Assembly: GCA_902768975.1 (NCBI GenBank)
Contig: CACXMZ010000006.1
Span: 62,001 to 126,000, forward strand
Direction: 5' to 3'
Origin: an uncultured Coriobacteriaceae bacterium
Lineage (GTDB): Bacteria > Actinomycetota > Coriobacteriia > Coriobacteriales > Eggerthellaceae
Length of the DNA stretch: 64,000 nt
Shown: one piece after another, positions 15,370 through 23,900 of the stretch
Layout of the letters: each line of letters starts with the position of its first letter
Numbering within the stretch: position 1 is the first letter of the stretch
Notes under the pieces: model-generated
Seen by the model: only the letters and a program-made list of their open reading frames with translations
Told to the model about the DNA's origin: nothing
Databases searched by the model: none
Made by a program: the position numbers and the translations under genes

Positions 15370-16908
15370 GTGCAGGCGCAAAAGATAGGTTGGTTAGGCA
15401 TGTTCAAATGGCGTAAAGACGAAGAACGAACTGAATTAGATGCGGCTTGGGAAGACGAAGCCCCTAAGCCTTATTTTGCGGGAGCTGCTGCCGAAGGGGA
15501 AGCCTGGGACGCCGCCGAAGATGCGCTTGATGGGGAAGCGCAGGGGACTGAAGGTGCAGGCGAAGGTGAAGCATGGGGTGCTGAAGAAGCAGCCCAAGGC
15601 GCCTTCCCCGAACCCAACGACTTCGATCTTTCGGGCGATGACGAACCTATCGACGACGAAGAACGCGAAGTTGTAAGCGACACCCCCTTCGACACTGAAG
15701 ATTCATTCGCCTACGACGCCGAAAGCGAAGAATTCACCGAAGGCGACGCAACGGGCTTTTTGGACGATTCGCATACCGACTTTTATGAGTACGGCGAAGA
15801 AAAACACGGCGTGCATGACGCCCCTGAAGTGCCTGAAGCTGCTGGCGTGCCCGAAAGTCCTGCCGTGGTTGCAGGTCGCACGGGTGTGGGCCGCCATGGT
15901 TCGGGGCTTACGACCAAGCAGGCGAAGCTCGAAGCCATGCCCGAGCATCAGAAGCGCAGCCGCCGCATGCGCCGCTGGCTCATTTTAGTGGCCCTGTTGC
16001 TGGTGGCCTTGCTGGGCGCTTTGGGTTACTTTGGTTGGAAGCTGTACCAGGAAAGCCTCGCGGCGGTTGAGCAGGAAACCACCGATGTCACCACCGAAGT
16101 TGAAGTAGCTGCCGACACTGAAGAAGTCACCGCCGACACGGGTTCGGTTTCCACGAAGAAGACCACCGTCCCCAATTTGCTGGGGCTTTTAGGCAAAACG
16201 CAAAGCGAAGCAATTGCTACCCTGGGTAGTGGCGCCACCGTAACGCTTGAAACCGAAATCGCCGACGAAACCAGCCCCATGATGCAGCGCTCAACCGTGG
16301 TGCTCACCGAAGAACCGACCGACACGAAGTCGGGCGCGCCTACGGTGTATTTGGGCCTGGACACGGAAGGCAAGGTTGTTATCGCTGGTTATTCGGCTGC
16401 AACGGCCAGCCTGGGCTATGGCACGCTTTCTTTTGTGGACGTGGTCACCAGCCAGCACGTGGTGGAGCAGACTCTGGGCGAAGCGGGCCTGAACCTGCCT
16501 GAAGGCAGCGTGGTTTTGCCCGACAGCAGCAAGTATTCCACCTATGCGGCCGACAAAACGACTCTGGTCAAGGAGCAATGCACCTTCGAAGGGAACGTGA
16601 ACCAGGACGGCAAGGACTACAACTGGACGAGCGTGCTGGTGTACAACTACACCGCTGCCAATGCCACGGGCAATTTGGCCGACACGGTGCGCCAGGTCTA
16701 TGTGTACGTGAGCGACAAGGCCGCGGCCGATACGGCTCTAGAAGCCAAGAGCAAGGTGCTGGAAGAGCGCAAGGCTGAAGAGGCAAAGAAGGCCGAAGAA
16801 GAAGCCAAGGCTGCCGAAGCCGCTGCGTCGAGCGCTGCTGCTGAAGCTGCTGCTTCCAGCGCACCTGCCGAAGCCGCCGATGCTGCCGCTTCCAGCTCCG
16901 CTGAATAA
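15370..16908 (+). CDS. Single-pass membrane protein with acidic cytoplasmic part and PASTA-like outer domain
   Basis: 512 residues. GTG 15370 is supported by GGAGG 9 nt upstream; ATG 15400 is an alternative. Residues 1-200 are very acidic and Gly/Ala-rich, followed by a basic stop (KRSRRMRR), a membrane helix at about 202-224, and an outer part. The segment TTVPNLLGLLGKTQSEAIAT (about 265-284) resembles the start of a PASTA domain. The C-terminus (about 455-512) is an Ala/Glu/Lys-rich coiled-coil-like tail ending in Ala/Ser repeats. It is the third gene of the operon with the binding lipoprotein and the small acidic membrane protein. Function unknown; a wall-linked sensor or scaffold is a guess from topology. 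Confidence 0.75.
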   Translation: MQAQKIGWLGMFKWRKDEERTELDAAWEDEAPKPYFAGAAAEGEAWDAAEDALDGEAQGTEGAGEGEAWGAEEAAQGAFPEPNDFDLSGDDEPIDDEEREVVSDTPFDTEDSFAYDAESEEFTEGDATGFLDDSHTDFYEYGEEKHGVHDAPEVPEAAGVPESPAVVAGRTGVGRHGSGLTTKQAKLEAMPEHQKRSRRMRRWLILVALLLVALLGALGYFGWKLYQESLAAVEQETTDVTTEVEVAADTEEVTADTGSVSTKKTTVPNLLGLLGKTQSEAIATLGSGATVTLETEIADETSPMMQRSTVVLTEEPTDTKSGAPTVYLGLDTEGKVVIAGYSAATASLGYGTLSFVDVVTSQHVVEQTLGEAGLNLPEGSVVLPDSSKYSTYAADKTTLVKEQCTFEGNVNQDGKDYNWTSVLVYNYTAANATGNLADTVRQVYVYVSDKAAADTALEAKSKVLEERKAEEAKKAEEEAKAAEAAASSAAAEAAASSAPAEAADAAASSSAE

Positions 16909-16962
16909 CACTCAAACCATTATATGTAGTGATATGTGTAGTAGTGACGATAGGGGACTAGT

Positions 16963-19302
16963 ATGAAACGTGTCAGTATTGCATTGTTTGGAATACTGCT
17001 CGCTCTGGCAGTTGCGCCAATGTGCGCCTTTGCCAACGAGGGCGACAACGTTGCACCTGAAGAAGGTGCGACAGATGCGGCGTTGGTGCCTAACCAGGAA
17101 GCTTCTGAGGGGGATGAACAGGGCAACAGTAATCTGGGAAATCCTGGTGCTGAACAGGGGGATCCAGCTAATTCAGACGAAGAAAATGTCGATATTCCTT
17201 CCGAAGCAACTAACCTTGCGGGAACTCCTGAGGCTGCTTTGACGTCTGAAACACCAGAGACACCCGATGCCTCCGAGGTACCAGAAGCGCCTGATGCCGC
17301 ACAATCTCAGGGCGCATCTAAGGCCGCCAATGCAGAAGGACCAGCTAATGCCAACACCCCCGCGGCTCTTCCCTTAGCCCATGAGGCGGCACCCGCGTCC
17401 GTTCCTGCGGCAGCAACAGTTGCTTCTGTTCCTGCTGAAGAAAAAACACCGGCAAAAGCAACTGCTGCAACAACCGCAAAGAAGGCTACCACGCAAGCAC
17501 CGGCGACCCAGAGTAAAAAAGCTCCTGCCGCTAAGGACAGCCTTGCGACTCTCATTAATAATGCCGTCTATCGCATCTCAACTGCGCTTGCCGCGAAAGA
17601 CACAAAGGTGCTTGACGTAAGTGGGGGCTCCACTAAGAATGGAGCAAATGTTCAAATATTTGAAGCAAACGATACGCTTTCGCAGTATTGGCGGGCGGAA
17701 TACCAGGGCAATGGCATTTACCATTTGGTTAGCTATAATGGCGGGCATCTCCTCGGCATCTCTGGTAAACCTGTTTCCCAGGCAAACGTCGTAAACATCG
17801 ACAAGAGTAATATCAACTGGCGAATTACCAAAAACTCCGACGGCACTTATTCGCTTGCTCCAGCAAATGCAACAAGCCTTCGCCTTGACGTTAAGTTGGG
17901 GAAACCAACCAATGGCACTAACGTGTGGGTTTATTCCTCGAACGGAACCAAGGCTCAAAAGTTCCATTTTGTGGAACAGGCAGGCCTTACTGAGGCATGG
18001 GCATTGGGCAAGACGGCAACCCCTGGTGTTGTTGAAATTGCACTGCAGGGCGACGAAACATTGCGTGTGGATATCGCTAATGAATCAAGTAGTTCTGGTG
18101 CGAACGTGCAGCTGGAAAAAGACTCCAAGGCCATGTCTCAGAAGTTCCAGATGCGCTACATTGGCAATGGGCTATATGAATTCCAAAATGCTATCTCTGG
18201 TAAGTGTCTTGATGTTTCACGCGGTTCCAAAAAAGCTGGTGCTAATGTTCAGCAGTTTGATAAGAATGAAACTATCGCCCAGTATTGGTACCTTAAAAAA
18301 ACAGGCAGCGGCTATCAGATTAAATCTGCTGGTAGTGGTCTTGCTCTCGACACGAAAGATTCCAAGGCGAATGCAGGCGCAAATGTGCAGATGGCTAAAG
18401 CATCAAATGCAGCCACACAAAAATATAACCTCAAGAGTGTCGCGCTTATTGAAAATGGTACCTATGTTATCCAGAGTGCCTTAATTGCTCCTATGGTTTT
18501 AGACGTGGCTGATGGTTCAAGCGCTAACGGAGCTAACCTTCAGCTTTGGCGTTCCAATGGCACTAATGCGCAGAAGTTTAAGATTACTCATCTTGGCAAC
18601 GGTCTCTATAGCATTGTGGGCGTGGGATCGGGTAAGTACGTGGATGTTGCTGGCGGTTCAACTAAGTCAGGCGGGAACGTGTGGATGTACGAAGGCAACA
18701 ACACGGAAGCTCAGAAATGGTATATCGAAGTGGACAGCAAGGGCCTTATGTTCAAATCGGCTAAGAGCGGGAAGTACCTTGATGTAAATAAAGGTCGAGT
18801 GAACAAAGGTACTAACATCCAGCAGTATAACGGCAACAAGACTATGGCCCAACACTTCATTCTGCATGACGAAAACTGGACGTATTATCCAAAGAATACC
18901 AATTTGAACGACTTAAAAATAATTGTAAAGGCCGAAGAGTACGATGGCTGGCCCTATCGATGGGGCGGCCGTAGACCATCTACGAGCTTTGACTGCGCAG
19001 GCCTTGTTATGTACTGCTCTAACCAGGTTTGGGGTACTAATTTCGACCTTATGATGACAAATGCTGAACGGCTTTACAGCTTGTGCAAACCGGTAGCAGA
19101 AAAGGATGCCAAAGTGGGCGACCTAGTGTTTTACCGTGGCACCTATGGTAGCAACGTGAATTACATTTCGCATGTGGTTATCTATGCTGGTAAAGGTATT
19201 ATGTATGGTGCGGGCGATCCCATTGGTTATGCGAAAGTTGATTCAATTAGAAATATTAGGAAGCAAAAAGCAGTCTATATGTACGCACGCATCCGTCACT
19301 AA
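16963..19302 (+). CDS. Secreted NlpC/P60 wall hydrolase with ricin-type lectin repeats
   Basis: 779 residues. Signal peptide 1-25 (cleavage after AFA). A low-complexity Ala/Pro/Glu linker runs to about residue 185. From about 190 to 640, ricin-type trefoil repeats carry the recurring pattern LDVxxGSxxxGANVQxxxxNxxxxQKW, probably for binding wall glycans. The C-terminal NlpC/P60 domain has GWPYRWGGRRPSTSFDCAGL with catalytic Cys678 and His737 (ISHVVIYAG). It should cleave peptidoglycan peptides in the wall. Reading starts at ATG 16963, 8 nt after AGGGG. It is monocistronic, ending in a strong bidirectional terminator shared with rplT. Confidence 0.9.
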   Translation: MKRVSIALFGILLALAVAPMCAFANEGDNVAPEEGATDAALVPNQEASEGDEQGNSNLGNPGAEQGDPANSDEENVDIPSEATNLAGTPEAALTSETPETPDASEVPEAPDAAQSQGASKAANAEGPANANTPAALPLAHEAAPASVPAAATVASVPAEEKTPAKATAATTAKKATTQAPATQSKKAPAAKDSLATLINNAVYRISTALAAKDTKVLDVSGGSTKNGANVQIFEANDTLSQYWRAEYQGNGIYHLVSYNGGHLLGISGKPVSQANVVNIDKSNINWRITKNSDGTYSLAPANATSLRLDVKLGKPTNGTNVWVYSSNGTKAQKFHFVEQAGLTEAWALGKTATPGVVEIALQGDETLRVDIANESSSSGANVQLEKDSKAMSQKFQMRYIGNGLYEFQNAISGKCLDVSRGSKKAGANVQQFDKNETIAQYWYLKKTGSGYQIKSAGSGLALDTKDSKANAGANVQMAKASNAATQKYNLKSVALIENGTYVIQSALIAPMVLDVADGSSANGANLQLWRSNGTNAQKFKITHLGNGLYSIVGVGSGKYVDVAGGSTKSGGNVWMYEGNNTEAQKWYIEVDSKGLMFKSAKSGKYLDVNKGRVNKGTNIQQYNGNKTMAQHFILHDENWTYYPKNTNLNDLKIIVKAEEYDGWPYRWGGRRPSTSFDCAGLVMYCSNQVWGTNFDLMMTNAERLYSLCKPVAEKDAKVGDLVFYRGTYGSNVNYISHVVIYAGKGIMYGAGDPIGYAKVDSIRNIRKQKAVYMYARIRH

Positions 19303-19320
19303 TAACCAGGCAACATAAAC

Positions 19321-19354
19321 ATCAAAGAAGCCAGCAGATGCTGGCTTCTTTGAT
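19321..19354. terminator. Bidirectional terminator between the NlpC/P60 gene and rplT
   Basis: A perfect 16-bp inverted repeat (ATCAAAGAAGCCAGCA and its complement) with only 2 nt between the arms. T-rich sequence follows on the plus strand. It lies between convergent genes. Confidence 0.85.
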
Positions 19355-19395
19355 TCTTTCTTGTTCCGCCCTTTTCAGGGAAGGAAGCAAGTAAG

Positions 19396-19749
19396 CTACA
19401 GCGCCTTCTTGGCAACCTCGGTCAGTGCGGTAAAGGCGGCAGGGTCGTTAACGGCCATGTCGGAAAGGATCTTGCGGTCCAGTTCCACGCCAGCCTTCTT
19501 TAGGCCATTCATGAATACCGAATAGCTCATGCCATTCTGGCGGGCGCCAGCATTGATGCGGGTAATCCACAGGCGGCGGATTTCACGCTTCTTGTTGCGG
19601 CGGTCACGATACACATACTGCAGCGAATGCTGTACCTGTTCTTTCGCAGCGCGGTAGGAACGCGACTTTGCACCATAGTAGCCCTTCGCACGGTTCAAAA
19701 CGGTGCGACGCTTCTTATGTGCATGTACGGAACGCTTTACACGTGGCAT
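19396..19749 (-). CDS. rplT: Ribosomal protein bL20
   Basis: 117-residue 50S subunit protein, needed early in assembly and often a repressor of its own operon. Full-length and typical: [20 protein letters not shown] at the start, [20 protein letters not shown] in the middle. The start codon follows AGGGGGTG. Third gene of infC-rpmI-rplT, 15 nt after rpmI. The leader of this operon contains a terminator that L20 may control in related bacteria. Confidence 0.98.
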   Translation of the reverse strand: MPRVKRSVHAHKKRRTVLNRAKGYYGAKSRSYRAAKEQVQHSLQYVYRDRRNKKREIRRLWITRINAGARQNGMSYSVFMNGLKKAGVELDRKILSDMAVNDPAAFTALTEVAKKAL

Positions 19750-19764
19750 TATTCACACCCCCTT

Positions 19765-19962
19765 CTAGCGCAGGCCCAGGCCGCGAGCCAGCACCTTCTG
19801 GTCTGACTTGGCCACCTCGGTCTCGTGGCGGAAATTACGCTTACGCTTCTGGCTTTTCTTGGTGAGGATATGGCTCTTGTAAGCCTTCGAGCGCATGATT
19901 TTACCGGAACCGGTAACGCGGAAACGCTTGGCGGTACCGCGATGGGTCTTCATCTTAGGCAT
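19765..19962 (-). CDS. rpmI: Ribosomal protein bL35
   Basis: 65-residue 50S subunit protein beginning [20 protein letters not shown], the usual N-terminus and length. The open frame extends upstream but homology fixes ATG 19962. The start overlaps the infC stop by 8 nt, so the two genes are translationally coupled, as usual for this operon. Confidence 0.97.
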   Translation of the reverse strand: MPKMKTHRGTAKRFRVTGSGKIMRSKAYKSHILTKKSQKRKRNFRHETEVAKSDQKVLARGLGLR

Positions 19963-20515
19963 CCTCTTCTCCTTCCTGAACTTCTTTCTTCTTCTTGCCA
20001 GCCCCAGCGAGCGGTGCAATAAGCATGTGCATGTTGCGACCTTCCATCTTGGGCTGGGCTTCAATTACGGCTACGTCTTTGAGGTCGTCGGCTAGGCGCT
20101 CCAGAATGGAAAGGCCCTGTTCGGGGTGGGCCATTTCGCGGCCGCGGAACATGATGGTGATCTTCACCTTGGAACCAGCATCCAAGAAACGCAGGATGTG
20201 CTTTTTCTTGGTGGTGTAGTCGCCCACGTCAATCTTGGGGCGGAACTTCATTTCCTTGGTTTCGATCTTGCTCTGGTTCTTCTTAGCCTGCTTTGCCTTA
20301 ATGGCCTGGTCGTACTTGAATTTGCCGTAGTCCATAACCCTGCACACCGGTGGGTCGGAATTGGGGGCAATTTCTACCAGGTCGAGCCCTTCGTCGTCGG
20401 CGACCTGCTGGGCAGATGCAATGGGGTAAATGCCCATCTGTTCGCCGTCGTAGCCAATCAGACGCACTTCCCGTGCGGTGATTTCTTCATTGAGCCTTGG
20501 CTCCTGTGCTGCTAT
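19955..20515 (-). CDS. infC: Translation initiation factor IF-3, apparently starting at AUA
   Basis: 186 residues. IF-3 binds the 30S subunit and proofreads start-codon choice. N-terminal domain [21 protein letters not shown]-terminal domain with [20 protein letters not shown] and [12 protein letters not shown]. The C-terminal Lys/Glu tail is longer than in many relatives. No ATG, GTG or TTG fits: the strong ribosome-binding site AAGGGAGGTGAG is followed 4 nt later by ATA at 20515-20513, directly before [16 protein letters not shown] at 20545 lies upstream of the ribosome-binding site. Non-standard AUU/AUC/AUA starts are the known basis of infC autoregulation, so AUA is preferred here. Confidence 0.9.
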   Translation of the reverse strand: MAAQEPRLNEEITAREVRLIGYDGEQMGIYPIASAQQVADDEGLDLVEIAPNSDPPVCRVMDYGKFKYDQAIKAKQAKKNQSKIETKEMKFRPKIDVGDYTTKKKHILRFLDAGSKVKITIMFRGREMAHPEQGLSILERLADDLKDVAVIEAQPKMEGRNMHMLIAPLAGAGKKKKEVQEGEEDA

Positions 20516-20572
20516 CGCACTCACCTCCCTTGGTGGTTTGTGCAAGCCCTTTTGCTTGCCTGCGCTGGCAAC

Positions 20573-20597
20573 AAAAAACCCGCATGGGTGGGCGGGT
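20573..20597 (-). terminator. Attenuator-like terminator in the infC leader
   Basis: On the minus strand, ACCCGC/GCGGGT (6 bp, 8-nt loop) is followed by six T residues, about 60 nt upstream of the infC start and inside the predicted leader. A second small pairing (CACC with GGTG) overlaps the infC ribosome-binding site. The position suggests transcription attenuation of infC-rpmI-rplT. Confidence 0.75.
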
Positions 20598-20707
20598 GAA
20601 ACATGTGTGGTGCGGGCGCTAAGCCCAAACCTTTAACTATTTCGCCAACCCATCAGCTTTCGCCGAAGCAGGTGGGGGCACCTTGCCCCGCTTGTTGCAG
20701 CTTGCAT

Positions 20708-20735
20708 ATAGTAGCAGAAACCTACCTGAGTGCAA
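20708..20735 (-). promoter_or_regulatory. Promoter of infC-rpmI-rplT with upstream tandem 11-mers
   Basis: On the minus strand, TTGCAC (20735-20730), a 16-nt spacer and TACTAT (20713-20708), giving a leader of about 185 nt. The leader contains further hairpins such as GGGGCA-AGG-TGCCCC. Adjoining the -35, two exact AAGCGCTTGTG units lie head to tail (20735-20745, 20746-20756). Confidence 0.65.
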
Positions 20736-20947
20736 AGCGCTTGTGAAGCGCTTGTGATTAGGGCGCGCTCGGAGGTATTTTTCGTACCATTTTTGGCTCT
20801 GCTAATTCCTTTTTAAATAGTCCTATAAATCCAGGTGAATAGGGGTATTCTATTGTCTGCAATCCCTAGAAAAAGCCCAGGTAATAAGATATACTATTGT
20901 CATCGTAAAGGCACGTTACTAAACGTATTGGCGCTAAGGAGGCTCGC

Positions 20948-23900
20948 ATGGGTGCGACGTCTGTTTTCCGCAAAGTTTTTTCCATTTTTATGGCTGTTGT
21001 CATGGTGCTTACCCTCCAGGTTTGGGTACCGCAAAATGCCTTTGCCGAAGAACCGGATACAAACGGGGAAGGCCCACAGCTACTCACATTCGGCGATCCA
21101 GACGATTCGGCTGAAACCGAAGGGGAAGTGCTAGCGGAAGAAGTGGTGGTGGAGGAAGAAACCATCACGCCTGTTGTTCCCGTGGACGAACCTGAAGCCT
21201 TGCTTGAGGACTATATTACGGTTCTTACCGCTGAAGTGGCGGAATCCTACGACACAGTAAGCGCAGAAGCGATGAACAGCGTTATCGTGAGCAACCAGAG
21301 GGGTTCGAGGCTCACCGGCGCCGAAAAGAATGCCTATGATCTGCTACGCAGCTTTATTGAAGAGATTGCAGCTGGCAGCGACGGAGTAGAGACGACCGAA
21401 ATCACGCTGAGTTTTAGGCAGTTGTTTCCTGAAAGCGTGCTAAATACTCGATATACAGCCGATGATCTAGGGGTTGAGGCTATTGCTGTTCAAGATCCCA
21501 CGAGTGGAGAATACAGTATTACCAAAGAGGCAAAAACTGCTACAGCCCAGCAATATAACCTGAACTTGGCCCAAGTGATTAATGCCCTGCTTTTTGATTG
21601 CCCCTACGAGTTGTTCTGGTATGAAAAAACAGCGGGCGTAGATTGCGGCAGGGGTAGTGTGGTTGGTGCCTCCTGGAATAATGGTGAATGGCTGGCGTAC
21701 TGCGACCCAGATGAAAGCGACTTTACGTTCACCTTTGCCGTGTCGAACGATTATGCGCCAAGCTCCTTCTATGTACATGAGTTTAATGGTGTTAACAAGC
21801 CCATTCAAACCAATCGCGAACGGATTCAAGACATTCAAACAGCGGTTACGAATGCGGCTGGCATTGTGGCCGATGCAGCTTCCGCCCAGGAAAGCGACTA
21901 CGACAAGCTGACTTATTACAAGGACCAAATTTGCGAGGCTGTGGTATATAACGAATTTGCATCGAAGAAAGAGAACGACGTTCCTTATGGCGATCCTTGG
22001 CAGCTTGTCTCTGTCTTCGACAAAGACCCAAGTACTAATGTGGTGTGTGAAGGCTACTCCAAGGCATTTAAGTATTTGTGCGATCTGACAACTTTTGATG
22101 ATGGCAGCCTTGACTGCTATACCGTCACGGGTGAAATGGGCGGCGGCACGGGCGCTGGCGGCCATATGTGGAACCTTGCTGTTGTTGGCGGCGAAAACTA
22201 TCTTGTTGACGTGACCAATTGCGACGAAGGTACCATCGGTGACCGGTCTCCAGAACCAGATGCCCTTTTCCTAGTGGGCAACGACAACCCCCAAGCAGCC
22301 ACGGTTGAGGGTCTTGATTCAATTACATATACCTTCACTCCGAACAACTCGCAAGTAACATATACCTACGATGAAGACACCGTGCAAGCTTTTCGTCTTG
22401 CCGAGCTCACCCTCGCAACAAGTGACTATAGCGTGCCCGAGGCCTACTTCTCCGACAGCTTCCATGTAAACGAGGATGCCACGAACTGGGCTTTGTACTA
22501 CGTGGAAGGTGCTAGCGGTACGGTAGCACCTGAAATATCCGTGCGGCGTAATGGAGCGGATTTGCCCTCTACTGCCTACACCATTTCTTATGAGCATAGT
22601 TTGGGATTTGATGCCAACGACCAGGAAATTTTCGAACCCGCCCAGCCGCCATTCGGTCCGGGCACCTATCGTGCCTGGGTACAGGGCACAGGGGAACAGG
22701 GTTTCGATGGTACGCTGGGGCCGCTGTGGATTGACGTGGAAAATCCCTACGATCTTTCTTCGCCCTTTGCTGACATTTACTTTGCTCAGGGCGCTAGTTA
22801 CCAGCACAATATCAACCCAATGAACTCCGACTACTACGTGATTCCGCTTAATCAGCTTGCCAGTGTGCTTGGCTCGCTCGAAGTGCGCGTGGGTGGCGAA
22901 AACAGCCAAGAAAACCCCCATGACGGTACCTTGCTTGATTCTAGTTCTTACGACGTCACCTACTACCCGGCAGACGTAGACGCGGCTTATGGCGAGGGCG
23001 GTGCTAGCTCGATTGCTGGTGCTGCGCTCGAAGGTATTCCAACGGCGCGTGGGGCCTACGTTGCGGTTATTTTGGGCAAGAGCCCCTATTCTGGCACGCA
23101 CGAGGTACTCATCGACGTGCAGGGCTCGATGGGCGATGCAGAGATTGCACGTATCGATGATCAGATGTACGCAGGAAGCCCCATTGAACCTGAGATTTCG
23201 GTTTCGCTTGGTGGTCAGAAACTGACTGAAGGTGCCGACTACACGGTTTCTTTCTCTGGCAACAACGGCCCAGGCACGGCAACCGTTACCATCGCGGATG
23301 CGTACCCCATCAAGGAGAACAAGACAGGGCAGCCAGAATTTCTTAACGATGGGCGTTTCCTAGCAGGCACGAAATCTGCCACGTTCGCCATTGGGCTCCA
23401 AGCGCCCACTAACCTTCAGTGGCTGGAGGAAGACGGATGGCAGTGGGCCACCTGGAACGGTGTAGATGGAGCTGAAAAATACTATGTGGAATTGAGAAAA
23501 GACGGCGCGACGTACGAATCTCCCTGTCTCGAGGTGGGTTCTCAGCCCGATGTGGCCGGCACGCAGCGCCGCCAAGACCTGACTTCTTTGATTAATAGTG
23601 GTGGTACAGGTGACTATACCTTTGTCGTATTTGCACAAGTAGGGGAATATCCAAATAATACCGACTCCGCTTCGGTTGAGTCTGCGCAGAAACACTTTAC
23701 TACCTATCAAGTCGTGGTGGAAAATGGAGCTGCCTCTGACACCCAGGGTAGACCGCTGCAATCCGGTACGGCCGTACCAGGCACGCCGATTCTTGCTCAG
23801 TATGATGTTCCTAGATATGAAGAGTACATGGCTTTTGACCACTTCGAAATCTTGTCAGGCTTGGATGAGACCGAGTTCGACCAGACCACTAGGTCATTCA

